The notes under the pieces: generated by a model | What the model saw: only the letters and a program-made list of their open reading frames with translations | The model's database searches: none | Told to the model about the DNA's origin: nothing | In this document: positions 1 to 37,053 of the stretch, piece by piece | Layout of the letters: every line of letters starts with the position of its first letter | Numbering within the stretch: position 1 is the first letter of the stretch | Assembly: GCA_013398955.1 (NCBI GenBank) | Contig: VWPU01002121.1 | Location: 1 to 64,000, forward strand | Length of the DNA: 64,000 nucleotides | Direction: 5' to 3' | Source: Callaeas wilsoni | Lineage: Eukaryota; Chordata; Aves; Passeriformes; Callaeidae | Translations under genes and position numbers: made by a program

Positions 1-326
1 CCCGCTCCGGTACCTGCGGCCCCAGCAGCGCCGGGGACTCGGGCCGGGGCGGGGCCCGGCGAGCGCTTCCGGCCCGCGCGGCCGCCGGACGTGACGTGCC
101 TAAGGGGCCGGGCCGCGGGCGGTGCTCGGCCGGAGCAGCGGCGGGAGTGGGGTCAGTGGTCGTTCGTCGTTCACTACGATCGCACCTCACTGTGCCCCTT
201 GCGCTCACCCAGCGCCTGGCTTCGTCTCTTGCGCTTCTCGTACCGCCTGTGAAGAGAGGAGCCGACTCCCTGAGCTGACTGACTGCGCTGTGCCAGAGCC
301 GTCCCGTGAGGAGCCTTGGCACGAGG
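1..326 (+). promoter_or_regulatory. MRE11: CpG-island promoter and 5' UTR of MRE11
   Basis: The first ~130 bases are very GC- and CpG-rich. They hold a GC box (GGGGCGGGG at 46-54), an ETS-type CTTCCGG at 66-72 and a CRE/ATF core TGACGT at 92-97. No TATA box is visible. The first ATG on the + strand in the window is the MRE11 start at 327, so the leader has no upstream AUG. In human the first MRE11 exon is non-coding; a comparable 5' UTR intron could end at an AG near 297-299 but this is not resolved. In human this promoter is shared with the divergent gene ANKRD49, which would lie just left of the window (known synteny, not seen here). Confidence 0.7.
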
Positions 327-20124
<19,798 letters not shown>

Positions 20125-20435
20125 TTTGTGGCTCACTAGGCAAGAGAGAATGTGGAAGTTTGTGAAGAAAATGGAAAGCTGTTTGCAAGACTTTCTCTAT
20201 GCGATATTTCTCTGTAAATGATGGCTTGCCTTCCATTTTCACTTCTGTGAAATGGTTTGGTTTGGCTTTTTTTTTTCCAGCAGCACCAAATTTGGTATAA
20301 TGTCTGTTACATTGCTTGATACACTAGACTAGAGGGTCTCATTTTCTAAAGTACCGCCTGAAAGTGCAAGTTCTTTCTAAAACTCTGAAATGCTATTTTC
20401 TTTTTGGGATGTTAATAAAAATAACAGTTTCATCT
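20125..20435 (+). terminator. MRE11: MRE11 3' UTR and poly(A) signal
   Basis: The 3' UTR follows the stop codon. A canonical AATAAA lies at 20414-20419, about 290 bases after the stop, so cleavage is likely near 20430-20440. The true end is inferred. Confidence 0.65.
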
Positions 20436-22440
20436 TTTATAGAAAACTCTATCTCTTTGGTTTGAATTTTGCAGAGAAGTAAATTTATAGTAGTATGCAG
20501 GTGTGGATATGGACACAGTCTCAGCACAGTGAAACTTGAACTTGCAATTTGCTGTGGATACAGCTTCTTTTGCTGTTGGAGTGCTGGGTATCGTGGAGCA
20601 GGGGTGAAGTTGGCAGGAGCAAGTACCGAGCTGCCCAATCTGCTATAGCCTGTTCTCTAGTAACAACCAAACATAGGTGAGCTGCTGAAAGAGCTCATAC
20701 TGGAGTGTGTTTAAATACAAACTCAATCAGAAAGGTGGTGTGAAGCAGAGAAAGGCACACCAGCCACATGGGAGAAACCTGACACGGAGAGCTTCCACTG
20801 GCTTTTCCGTGACCCTTTATGGGTATCTTGGGTGCGCCTGCCCAGTGTGTTGTCAGACCACCTGCTCTGGGTCACAAGACACAGAATGCAGCTCGGAGGA
20901 GGGTGGGCTTGAGCTGAGTGGGGGTGGAGATTCCCATCCTAGCAGCAGCCTGGCTTGGGAGGTGAGAAGATACCTTTCTCTCCTGGATGCACCTGGTCTT
21001 CAAAGGCAACGGCAGCTCTAGCTACATCTGCAAGGGTACCCTGCTAGAAATCAAGAATTAGATCAAGGAGCATAAATAAACAAAGCTGATAATTTTTGCT
21101 GGAATACAGATGATAGTACAGAAGAACAGGATTTGATAGATGTGAAACAGTAAGAGCTGGAGTTTGAGTGTCAGAAGACAGAATGCCCTTATGCACTGGC
21201 CAGCAATGCTGGAAAGGAGGGCGACTTGGGAGCTACTGGAGCAGCATAGCAAGCAGGGGGACATAGGCCACTGACCCCTCTGTTCTCATCCCAAACCTGT
21301 AAGAACGCTGCTCTGTCCCACTTTCTATTTTCTTGGGCATTTGAGACTGGTTTCCTAACAGTACTTCTGAGTGGGACGCTTTTCTTCTCTCTGAAGGGTC
21401 AGGGGTGACTTCCACCTTAGCAGCTCCAGCAGGTTCACTGGAAAGCTTTCTCTGAGACAGGTGAATTGCCTAAAGAGCTCAAATTGGACAATTTTGTGGA
21501 AGAAACAGACTCTGGCAGCAGTGTGCAGAGTAGCACTGTGGGCTGTCCATTCTGCTTGTCCTACTGTGTCCAACTCCTGAGGAGTGGTGAAGAGAAGGCA
21601 GCCTAGTATATTCACTGAGGCAGTCACAAACATCTTATGAAAGAGTTATTTTCACCAGTGAGTGACCAGCTTATAATACAAACTTTTCAGATTAGGGTCA
21701 TTTAATTAATGGTTAAATAAAGCCTTTTACATATAAAACCAGCTCTGGCTGGGGTTAGTTGACACCACCCAAGCAGATCTGTTCCCAGCAGAGGTGCAGC
21801 ACTGTACATGTGCACTTGGACAATGGCACATCTTTCTGTTCAAGATTTGTGGGTCTTGGTCTCCTGGTCCTGATTTTCTATTTCTGAGTGTGTTTTGTGG
21901 GGAAGGCAGAGGGAACACACATGCTGCCATCTCATCAGTGCTTGGTACCAGCATACAGCTGCCTTTTGCTTTGGATGCTGGACTCACTGGGCTGGGACAG
22001 TTCCTGTTCTCTGTCCTGTATAATCACATCTTTGTACTTACCTCTATTTCTACAAACCCTGGAAAGCAGTTTCGCGTCGGGCTTTTATACCTTTGGCTGA
22101 GAGGAAATACCTGTCAAGGGAAAACTTGAGTATTCCATGTCTCTCTGAGAGAAAAAAGGTCTTTGGAAAAATACTGTAAGTGCGATAAGCCAGCTTGTTA
22201 TTTACACTTCATCTGTTACGTTCTGTTCTATTCTGTTCTAATCATGCTAAGAAATAGGCTGAAACTTGCCTGCCAGACCTGTAAAACAGCTCAGATTTGA
22301 CCTGTCCAGGGAGAGAGCAGAGCTGGCACACACGCTGCTGGTGTATGAACAGCACGGAATTTGCATGAGCTGGGCTGCTGGTAGAGAAAACGGATTCTGA
22401 CATCTGAAGAGGTTGATTTTGCCTTTCTCACGGATGTATT
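20436..22440. other. Intergenic region MRE11-GPR83
   Basis: About 2 kb between the MRE11 poly(A) site and the GPR83 promoter. It contains small open frames on both strands with no family resemblance and no clear repeat. Confidence 0.5.
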
Positions 22441-26606
<4,166 letters not shown>

Positions 26607-27995
26607 ACAGTGACCTTGGACTGCACACAGAATAGGCAAGAGCTAAAATGGTGGGAAGATGTGGAGGCCTGGGCACACAACAGGTGATAAAACCAAGAAG
26701 GAGGTTCTGCAGGAGGCAGTATGAAAGAGCTGAATGTTTGATGCAGGCTGATGACGATGGTGTGGAGCCCCTAGAGGGGAGAAAGTAAATGCTTCCCAGG
26801 AACTTTTGTCTTTGTCAAGGTGACTTTGGACTGGCTCGCAGGATGGGTTTCTCTGCATGTGTGTTGCTGTTACCTGCATGATTAAGCCTTTTTAGAACTA
26901 GGACTGTGGGTGTGTTTTGCTGGTACTTAAACAACAGTCTCATCACATCAGATCGCCCTTCCCCTTTTCTGGGTCTCCTCATAGCAACATGGAAATGGTT
27001 GAGATGTAGACCTTTAGGTTGCTATCTGAGATCCAGTGCAACTGGGTAGGAAAGCATCCTTTCCGAACTGGGGTCTGAAAAGTCAAGGCCTGTCCCCAAC
27101 AAATGAACAGATCTATTCTGCAAATTTTTTTTTTTTGGTGTGTTTGTGGAAATACCCTTAGAGAAGTGCAGGATATGATAGACATTGATAAATAGGAGTC
27201 TCTTACATCACAGGTACTTTTTCTAAGATAGATTTGAAGAAAAGTGGATGCCTATTCTTCAAGTAAATAGATGGTTTTTCTTCAAATAGATAACTGTACC
27301 CCAAAAAACATACAAAAAGTTGGACATGCCATTCACAATTGGAGAATGGATAATTAAGTGCTACTGTGGGTTTGGACTAGAACATTTTATCAGAGCATCT
27401 TTGCATCATTGTGAAGTTGCAGCTAAAGGATCCCACAGTTTGACTTTTTAACTTGCCTTTGAATGTTGTTCTCTTACCCTGTAAAGCACCTGTGTACTTG
27501 TCACTTCAGACATTTGGGACATTTCATCCCAACTAAGAAGTTAGCTCTCTGGAATCAGTTCATAAATGAACTGCTTTGAGAGAAGAGATGGTATCTCTGA
27601 TAGTAAGTAATAAAAGTGGAACATCTGTCTGCAAGTAGTCCTCTGGTAATTGCACAATTTTGGTGCATCTAAGGATACCTGAGATGTGTCCTATTTGGAG
27701 TGGCTAAGAAAATTCATGACTTCAAGTGTCTGAAGTAGATTTCAGGACTTAATGTTCTTAGCAGAAGAAAATATGGGTTTGAATAACAAAAAATGGTGTT
27801 CCAAAAGCTCTACCTTATATTGCACAGAAAAGCAGTATCTCCTTATGCTGTGGAAATTAGCTTGAACATCACACCAGGATGCCCCATTCCACATTTACCT
27901 TGCAGCATTCAGCAGTGAAGTGAGAAAGATCTTATTATAAATGGAAAAAGAAAAGGTGAAACTGTTTTTCTCAGTGTCCTGTAATAAACTTACAG
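26607..27995 (+). terminator. GPR83: GPR83 3' UTR with candidate poly(A) signals
   Basis: AATAAA occurs at 27609-27614 and again at 27983-27988. Either could end the transcript; the sequence does not decide. No open frame with coding character is present. Confidence 0.4.
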
Positions 27996-28269
27996 TTCTG
28001 AAATAATTTTAAGCCTTTTGCAGGGTTTTCACACCTCAGTGTTTAAAGAGACTGAAATGTCTACCACTCCTTGCAGCTAGCCTGCCCTTGCACAAGTGGT
28101 TATCAGTCTCTCACTGTGAATCCAGTGCTATTTTAGTGCCCTTTATCAAGGCCCCTGGAGTCAGAGTATTTCATATCACTGATCTGCAGAGTCAAATCAT
28201 TTCTCCTGCCTTCTTTGACCTCTTACGCCAAGTCCCATTTCCTCCCTCAACACTTGCAATACATCAGCC

Positions 28270-28325
28270 CTGAATTGTTCAGAGAGTTGGACAGGATGAT
28301 CATTGTAGGTCCCTTCCAAATGAAC
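28270..28325 (+). mobile_element. CR1 3' terminal fragment
   Basis: AGAGTTGGACAGGATGATCA and the following GTAGGTCCCTTCCAAATGAA are the last ~50 bases of a CR1 3' UTR in + orientation, directly followed by an expanded tail repeat. Confidence 0.75.
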
Positions 28326-28383
28326 TATTCTATTCTATTCTATTCTATTCTATTCTATTCTATTCTATTCTATTCTATTCTAT
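28326..28383. repeat. (TATTC)n microsatellite, about 11 perfect units
   Basis: Uninterrupted pentamer repeat from 28326 to 28380 (11 units) that then decays (TATA). It starts exactly where a CR1 3' tail repeat would sit, so it probably grew from that tail. Confidence 0.95.
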
Positions 28384-30449
28384 ATTTCCCATTTGTGCAG
28401 AGATTGTGAATCATGCTCCCCATGCCAGTGGCAGCAGAATCCAGCACTTTACCAGCAAATAAATCTCTTAGAATGCTGAGTACCTCAGTAAGATTTCTTT
28501 CTGAGGCTGAAGGAAACATCTTAAGATTCACCATTTTTGAGTGCAGTTGTCATCCTGCTACGTATGTAGAACATTGCTGTAACTCCAGTAGACAAAATCC
28601 TCAGAAGCCCACTCAAATGCTCCTGGTGTGTCTGAGTGGGGCTCCTGCAGTTACAGCTCTGGATCCTGCACCCCTGCCCTGGGTTACAAACCTTTCTCCT
28701 CCAGGCTCTGCTCAATCCTGAATCTGGGCACAAAGGGGGGATGCAAGAAGTTGAAGCTGTTTGATTTAATTATAAGGAACAGGAGGGAGGGACTGGATAA
28801 AAGAAAAAGAAGAGACAGATTGGACAGTGAACTTTAGGAGCCTGTCCAGGAATGAATGGGTGACTGGTGGCCAGCAGAGGTACAAGTCTCAGAGAGACTT
28901 GGACAGCATGGACGAGGGGGCATGGTTAAAGCCCTAGAAATGGTGTCCTTGGAAACTACATCGTACACTGTGTGTGCTACAATGTGCTTAATGTGGTACA
29001 GCGTAATTTCTAATAATTAGCTATTTTTCATTTTCTTCATGTCTTATTTGGGATTCTGGACAGACATTTTGCATTCATCAGTGCTGCTGAAATCAATGGG
29101 GGGTTGTGCTCTGCGCACACAAAGTGCAGTATGATGCAAAGTACTCCAAAAATATGCTCTGGGCAATTTAACTTGGGCATCCAGGCTTCATGGGTATTTT
29201 TTCATTCTACTCCATCTCTCTTGCAGACCAGAGGGTTCTTTTTAAATGCTAATAGAGCCATTGGTGCACAAACTGCATTCAGATGCCATCTTGGTGGGTG
29301 TTGTAGGGAGGATCTGAGTGTTGATAAAATGAGAGACAACAGTACAGGGTGGAGATTATCTTTAATTTTCCTTTTTGTGTGTGTTTGCCTGCTGTAGCTG
29401 GAGGTTTTGCTATCTTTTGAATTTGGGAGGTGCTGCACAAGGCACTGAACAGCTGTTCATTGCAGGAGATCTACATAGTCCAAGAACAGGCATTTTGTGG
29501 GAAAATGAATTGCATTTAGAGAATACAGTATCTGGCACATGAATAAAGGAACTCAATTAGGGTTACAAAGGTAAAGTCAATGCTGGCATCTCCAAAACTT
29601 TGAGTGGCTGGCTTTACAACTTCTATGGTTTAGTGTGTTTTGGGTTTTTCTACTCAAAAGTGAATTGTTATTTGTATTGACAATACTGCTTTCTTATTTT
29701 TCTATTTCCTTGATAAATATTGTAACAGGCCTAAGAAAATTAACTTGCATGTTCTAGGAATTCATGAATATTAATTCTCAGTTTCTTAAAACTTTCCTAG
29801 TGTTTTATTCATTTTCTCTGTGTAGAATTATGCAGAGACTTTGCAAAGGAACAAAGACAGTGCCACACTGTATTTTGCAGCTTGTGCTATTCTGAATAAT
29901 GCTCAAGGGAAAACAAATCCTTGAAACCACCTCTTGCTCTTACACATAAAAGGAAGACAATTCTTTGAAGCATGCTGAGATCACGCAAGGAAAAGATGAC
30001 AAATTTCTCCTGCATAGAAGAAAAGAACCTCAGCTTTGGCTGGTATTGTTTCTGACTGCAGGGCAGCCCACCTCTTCTCCTGTCAATGTGAGATGAATTT
30101 CTCCTCTCAGCTGATGGAGGTGAGAAGGCAGCTGCTTAAATATATAGCAATGTCCTGTAACTTCAGGAATAGTAATTCCATTGCCTCTCTGGCATTTTCA
30201 AAGGATATCAGACACCATCTCCAAGCTATCTTTATTTACTTCTACCCTTCTTATAGGAAAAGTTCTGGGAGATTCCAGAGACTTCAAAATCACAGTTTTC
30301 TGAGATGCATAAACCTCTAATTTCTTTAATGACTGTATTAACTAGCCACCACGAGCTGTTACAAGCAGGGTTTTTATCACTGGACCTGAAAGCCCTTAAC
30401 AAAGGTTGATACCATTGTCTATGTTTTGATACCACAATGGGAGAGAAAT

Positions 30450-30838
30450 TACTGACCTCCATTATCCTGAGATCACTTGGTTTCTTTAGCCTAGAGAAGG
30501 GAGACCTCATTGTGGTCTACAGCTTCCTCATGAGGGGAAGAGGAGGGGCAGGCACTGATCGTGTCTTTCTGGTGACCAGTGACAGGACCTGAGAGAATGG
30601 CATGAAGCTGAGACCAGAGTGGTTTAGGCTGGGTATCAGGAAAAGGTTCTTCACCCAGAGGGTGGTTGGCAGTGGAACAGGCTCCCCAGGGAAGTGGTCA
30701 CAGCACTAAGCCTGACAGAGTTCAAGATGCATTTGGACAACACTCTCAGGCACATGCTGCGATTCTTGGAGTGTCCTGTACAGGGCCAGAATGATCCTGA
30801 TGGGTCCCTTCCAACTCAGGATATCTTATGAATATTCT
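30450..30838 (+). mobile_element. CR1 LINE 3' fragment
   Basis: Recognisable CR1 sense blocks: TTTAGCCTAGAGAAGGGAGA, GGTTCTTCACCCAGAGGGTG, GGAACAGGCTCCCCAGGGAA, and near the end GATGGGTCCCTTCCAACTCA. 5' truncated, with stops and indels; the tail ATTCTGT is degenerate. Confidence 0.88.
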
Positions 30839-31253
30839 GTTATGGGGAATCTTAAATATTGGCATATTGAATGTGAAACTTCAGGATGTATTTTGGTGCA
30901 GTTTGAGTAGACCACGATTAAAACAGTCTGGCAATGAACTGCACAGAAGTCATTAATGGATCACTCTACAAGACCGTGACATCATTGCCAGCTGCAGACT
31001 TCTCTGCTTGTTCCAAATTTCAGGCTACATTTGTGCATTGAAGCTACTGAGTAGGGAGCTTATGCTGGGCTTAGCAACAGCTGGATGAAGGTGCACAACT
31101 CTTGGATGTGAACAGATACATCTGCACAGAACTGAGCCATGACCCGTGCATGCACTTAGTTGTTTCGAGAGCTGCAGGGTTGTCTTAGTCCTCTAAGTAG
31201 ACTGACCTAGAAACTGCATGTGGACACACAGAGAGCTTTAGAGTAGTTTCCCA

Positions 31254-31307
31254 GGAGACTGAGAATAACTATTATTCACAAGAGACTGAGAATAACTATT
31301 ATTCACA
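31254..31307. repeat. 27-base tandem duplication
   Basis: Two adjacent copies of a 27-base unit, starting GGAGACTGAGAATAACTATT and AGAGACTGAGAATAACTATT, that differ at one position. Probably a recent slippage duplication in unique sequence. Confidence 0.9.
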
Positions 31308-34300
31308 TCTGCCTTATTCATAAAGCTCTTGAGTGCTGGTGAGAGAGCGCAGCCAGCTCCCTGCTGACGCAGTCTGCCAGCATTGTGTCAAAGCCACCGG
31401 GCTGTGAACACTCTGCACCTGCGAGGGCACCTACACCACCTAACAGCTCTTGGAGGCTTAGCTGGGAGTGCCGTGCCTTCCCACAGCCTCGGTGTCCAGT
31501 GCTGGTGGCTGGTAGCTTGTGGTTTGCTCTCTTATTCCTGATGTTCCTTGTGCCACCGAAGGGGAGTGAGGATGGGATCCTCCTCTGCTCTCCCCATCCT
31601 GCACAACAGAAGGGCAGCGCCTGGGGGTGACACAGTGGGCTTGGGAGAAGGTTTCGACTGACATTAAAGAAACAGGAAAATTCTTTGGCCCGTCCTTTCT
31701 TCTTCTGGGTACAATGTCCCCCACAGCCTGTCCTCTGGCTTGCAAGTTTGAAGGGATTTCTGAGTCATGGTTCGGTGAAACTTCCCACCTCTTGCCTTAG
31801 GCTCAAAGCCATTCAATGATACAGAGGCAGAGGCGAATCCAGTCATCATCACAATGTCCTGACCAGGAAAAAAACTGCCTTTATCTACAAAACAAATCAG
31901 CACCTCCTGGCCAACTGCCGCAGTTTATAAACTGAGCGTGGCATTCTAAGGTGTGGAATATCCCTTTGGCCAGTTTGGGTCAGCTGTCCAGGCCATGCTT
32001 CCTCCCAGCCTCTTGTGCACCTGCTCTTTGGCAGAGCTTGGGAAACTGAAAAGCCTTTGGCTTAGGGTAAGCACTGATCAGCAACAACCAAAACATCAGT
32101 GTGTTACGGTATTATTTTCATACTGAGTCCAAAGCACAGCACTGTGTCAGCTACTAAGAAAAAAGCAACTGTATCCCAGACAAAACCAGGACACCAAATA
32201 AATAGCTGAAGGTCTAAAAAACGATTCCTGGCTCTAAGGTGTCAGCTCACTTATTTCCACAACATGTAGGGTTAGGTCTATCTAGAGTAGACCAGATATG
32301 TGGTGGTACATGGTGCTTGACTCTTAGCCCCTAAGGTCACAGGGATATGAGGATTTTAAGACATAATTACATTTTTTCAGTTAAAAACACTATGATGTGA
32401 CAGGTGTGTCAGAAGTCACTAGTTTTTAAATAATACGAAGTTAAGGACACGTACCAGATGTTCTAAAAGCATGTCATCAACCTCTGAAGGTACAAACTTG
32501 GTGGGATATGTTGGAGAGACATGTAGGGTGGTGGCAACCACATTGTTATGGTCTCATCCCTAGTGATTTTTGGAAGTTGCTCTAGAAATGAACTATTTGC
32601 CCAGAATTTGTCTTGAAGAAGTCCTGAGACAGGGCTCAGGAATGATCTGACACTTGAACAAGGATGACAGCAAGGACCAAACCCTTGAGCTGGGTCCCTG
32701 GCATTCCTGTTCAGCAGTGCAAACACATTCCAAGACAAGCAGACAGTACCCCTAGGCTCTTTTCTCATCCTGCAGCTCAGATTGCCAGCACAGAGGCATT
32801 GTTCTGAGCTGTGCAGCAACACATACTTCTCTCATCCCAATTTAGCTCAGATAAGAGGGAAAAAGCAAATAAAACCCCCAATTCTTTTGTTGCTGATTGA
32901 GAGATTTCACTGCTGTTGGTTTAGGTACACGAAGTTTGTAAGTGCACAAGAGCTAAAGCACTTCAAAGGTAGCACAAGTGGAGTGAACCCAGGCTGTTTT
33001 CATCCCTGGACTGCTTACCCATTCAAATTCCTTCAAAGGCACCTAGCAGTCTCCCTGGACTCTGTGGGGAAGCAAGAATCTGATTTAAGGGGACTAACTC
33101 AGCAGCCCCTGGGTTGGGTGGGAGCTCATTCGTAGGCCAGGAATGTTGTTTGCATGAAGGTGTTTGGTTAATCTCAATGATTATAAAAAGGTTGAGATGA
33201 CTCACATGAAAGAATCTGAAGAAAAAAAGAGAGGATGCAAATTTTACTACCTAAAAAGATAAAATAGTCTTACAGTGGGAGTTCTTTGTCACAGTCCTTT
33301 AGGGGAGGGTTGATAACATGACATGAACCAAATAACTGTTTGAATATTTAATAATATAAAGCCATAATATTTTCATTGCCTTGTGTCACTTCAGAAATAT
33401 ACTTTTTTAATGTTTAATAGGAGTAATGACTTTTTATCATTACACTAGTAATTTAGTATATTAAGTCAAACATTCCGTTATGAGGAAAGCAGTCTTCTGG
33501 AGCTTCTGGCCACGCAGCCTGCATGACAGAAACACACAAACTGCCCCTAATGTACAGCTAGATTTTCATTTGTGCCACTCTCATGTGGCCTGTGCAAAGT
33601 GGTGCTCAAAGAAAAGATTCCTACAGAAGTTTATTCCAATGACACAGCTTTGATTCTTGCCCCCTTCCGTGACAGACTCACCTGTGCCTTTACTGGCGGT
33701 TAAATCCCTCTTGCCACCTCCAGCTTCAGAAAACCACTCACGGCCCGGTTTCTGTCTTTCTGTTCACAAAGTGCAGTCAGGACATCCTTTATTAATGGGG
33801 TTCTAGGTTTAGGCACTAAACTAGTCATCAAAGCTGCTATTAAAACATCCACTGTTCCCAGCAAGGAAAAAAAAATGGACATAAAATATATTCTTTATTC
33901 TAAAAGTGACTGACAACATCCAGAGGCAGAGAAACAGCGGGGTACAGCTGCTTTTAGAGGCACACCATTTGCTAATGGAATAAACATTTTTACTTGCTCT
34001 CTGCAGTTTAAATCACAAGTTTTAAATCTCACAAGAGCCACTATAAGGCAAAGAGTGTGCAGAGGAGCTAGTTGCAACACTCCTACATTTAGAGGATTAT
34101 TAATACCCAAGTGGTGGAGAGAGAAGGGGCAAGAAGGAATGGCATGGACAAAACCTGAACCTTGACATTGTCATTTTACTTTCTGGAATATTTAGAAGAG
34201 GACAGACGGATGCAGCTGTTCCTAGAAAGAGTGTAGTGATGAAGAGGCTGAAGATGGACTCCTTTCCAGAAGGCCTAAATTGGAATTCAGCCCATCTTTT

Positions 34301-34720
34301 GAAAACGGCAAAACACAGCAGGAGCAGTGCCACTAAAATATAAGTAGAACTGAGCTGGGCAGTTCAGAAACACATCTTAAAACAGGAAGGTACAGCTGAA
34401 AAGTATGTGCTGAGACTGTGGCCAATTTGTAGATAGGAAATTACACAGTGGATATGCTATTTATCATGTGTTGACATTTTCTGAACAGTTTTTCAATATT
34501 TTGAAAACAGATTTTGAACCAACTCATGTAGCTCTGACAATTTTATGAGAAAAAAAATTAAAAGAGCAGAATTATAACCACTGTCCAAAATGTTTTCTCA
34601 GGGTTTAGCATCAGACCACATGTATTTGCACTATGGCAACATGTGACTGGTCCTGGAACCTTCAGACGCTTATGCTGTTGTAGTTCACAAAATTGATTTT
34701 AATAACCAAGGAGGATTGAT

Positions 34721-36967
34721 AGGCATTTTATTAAACACTTTAGAAGACAACAACAGATTCACTGCAGCAAGTCATTTTTAAATACAAAAAGGGAATTGGT
34801 AAAAAGTCAGGTACATATCCAACATGAAACATGAACATGTGACTTTCAGGAGCTTTGAATTTTAAAGACTGAGAACTCTACTTACGTCACACAGTTCAAA
34901 CACGTCCACATCACAAAATCTTAGTATTGCACTACAGCTCCTTTTCCGAGACATACAATGCACAATATGCACCTGCACTGCCTACATATAAAGGACCATC
35001 AGCAACACATCAGCATAGCCAGACAGAATCTAGGAAAGGTCAGAGGGATCATAGGCTTGGTGGCAGAAGTCTGGCAGTAAAATTCAGCAGTTTGGACCAC
35101 CAGTGTCCAACATAAGCCGTGTTTTGTGCTGGTAATGTAAGAGGCATTAGGATTGCAGCTGTGCTGCTGTCCTGTGCAGAGGTAGCATAAAACTATGGCT
35201 TTAAAGACCTCTTTTAAAACAAGGCTTGTCTTACCTGAAAGCCATATAAAAACTGAAGAGTTCTTGTAATACTAGCCCTAAGTGTAGCACAGCAGCACTT
35301 TCAGATCCACTTGTTCAACAGCGGCTGCTGGATTCAAGTATGGGCACAATCTCTGAAATCTGCTGCAGCACGTAAAGAGTTCTGTGCAAAAATGGTTAAC
35401 ACCAATCACTCCTGTTTGCCCTTTGTCCACAATCACATGAAGAATGCTAGCAGACGAGAGCACAGAAGTGGGTGACACAAAGGAACTGGAAAATGGAAGC
35501 CCTCGGGAACTGGAAGTCCTACCTAGCTCTAAAAGAAGTCCTCCTTTGTTTAAAAAGCCAGCTTGGAAGACATGACAGGCAAATCATTTCACTTACATGG
35601 ACAATACAGAAAAATAAGTCAGTATATCGCGTTTGTGAAAGATATACACTGCCACTGCGGTGCTTCACCCCCCACCCACCTCACCTTGCATCTAATATTT
35701 CAAGACAAAGGTCATTTTAATCCTCAGTGAAGGCTGAGGTCTCGCGCAGAGGGGACAACATTAAAGCTGAATTCTACTCTCCCCAAACGGTCTGATAACA
35801 AACTAATGTACAAACACTCCCACTTATTTTGCCTGTTCCAATACACTTAAGCATATTTTCTTTAATTAAAATATAGGAGGACAACCTTTCACAGTATTTA
35901 CATCTACCTCACCTTGGCTCTTGGGTGCTTGGCTCTGCTGAGGCATTTGAGTGCTACTGTAATAAAAGTTCATTTGTCTTCTAAAGTGTGGTTTGGACAA
36001 CAGCACAACTAATATTGCATTTGATACTACAAACATGTTGAGAAAAATTCTGCACATGAAAACATTACGAAACAACTTTGACAAACCATTACAAAAATAG
36101 AACCAAGTTCACTGATCTTCAGTCCAAAACTCCAAGGAGGATTTGTTAGACACTAAGACCAAAACAACTGAGAGACAGAAATTAAACCAACACTTAGCTT
36201 ACACATCATTACATTTAGTAAAAAAAGTGTTAAGACTTTATTAATTTATTAATACATAAAAAATTCAAAATCCCTAATATTTACAGTACCTTCTTAACAC
36301 TAAAACTGTTTGTAGTTTCTTTTCCACCCGTGTCAAGTATTTAATCCCAGACACGAATGTTGGGATGACTAACCAAGACATCTCAGGCTGAACAGAGTAA
36401 CCTCTATTTTTCCCATGAAGACACAGCCAGTATCAGTGGCAGCTGCCATCTGGTACAGATTAACGAGATTCATTATAAAACCCCACCCCTGCCTCCCCTT
36501 TTCCAGGGCAGAGAGCCCAAAGTTACCTTACTTAAACCCCAGAACTGATACGGCCACTGCTGCAGAGCAACACTTCAGAATGCGATGTGTCCACATCTTT
36601 TTGCTACCTGCAGGGTTATGTTTCCCTTCCCTGTACAGCACGGAGCGAGCTCCGTCCAGCTGCCAGCTTCAACTGCATTCAATGCACATCACTTGTTACT
36701 CATGACAGAATTTTTTTGTTCTTGTTCCTCCTTGTGTGTTGTTTGATTTTTTTAATAAATAATGGAAGTGTACAACATGCTTTTTCAGGCACGTGACTCC
36801 TGATTATTATATAACAAGTAGTCTGTAAACCAGTTTGGCCTCTGGGGAACTGTAAGGCGATTGAGAACGGTTGCATTCAAAGAGCAGCTCCTTGCGCTGA
36901 GCGCAGCAGAGGCAGAGGAGGAGCCTCCCCACAGAACAGGGCTCCTGGCTCCTGCAGCTGGGAAGCG
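34721..36967 (-). terminator. PANX1: PANX1 3' UTR and candidate poly(A) signals
   Basis: Read on the - strand this follows the PANX1 stop at 36968. AATAAA (seen as TTTATT) occurs at 36245-36250 and 36237-36242, giving a 3' UTR of about 0.7 kb, and again at 34727-34732, giving about 2.2 kb. The region is AT-rich with no coding frame. Which signal is used is not decided. Confidence 0.45.
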
Positions 36968-37053
36968 TCAGCATGAAGAATCTACAAGTCTTTGGCGAAG
37001 TCTCTTGTCTTCCCTCGTATTCACATTGCCGCTTGCATCGTGGTCTGTCAGAA
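36968..37053 (-). CDS. PANX1: PANX1 coding exon 5, C-terminal tail (residues 406-433)
   Basis: Acceptor CTTCAG at the 37054 side. Encodes a short polar tail ending [10 protein letters not shown] and TGA at 36970-36968. The terminal block matches human RQRLLDSSC, which identifies the exon despite divergence of the first ~17 residues. Confidence 0.92.

Larger units (their letters stand above)
27996..34720. other. Intergenic region GPR83-PANX1
   Basis: No supported gene. Identified contents are a CR1 tail with a pentamer microsatellite (28270-28383), a CR1 fragment (about 30450-30835) and a 27-base tandem duplication (31254-31307). In human the IZUMO1R gene lies in this interval; no exon resembling a folate-receptor-type protein was recognised here. 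Confidence 0.5.
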
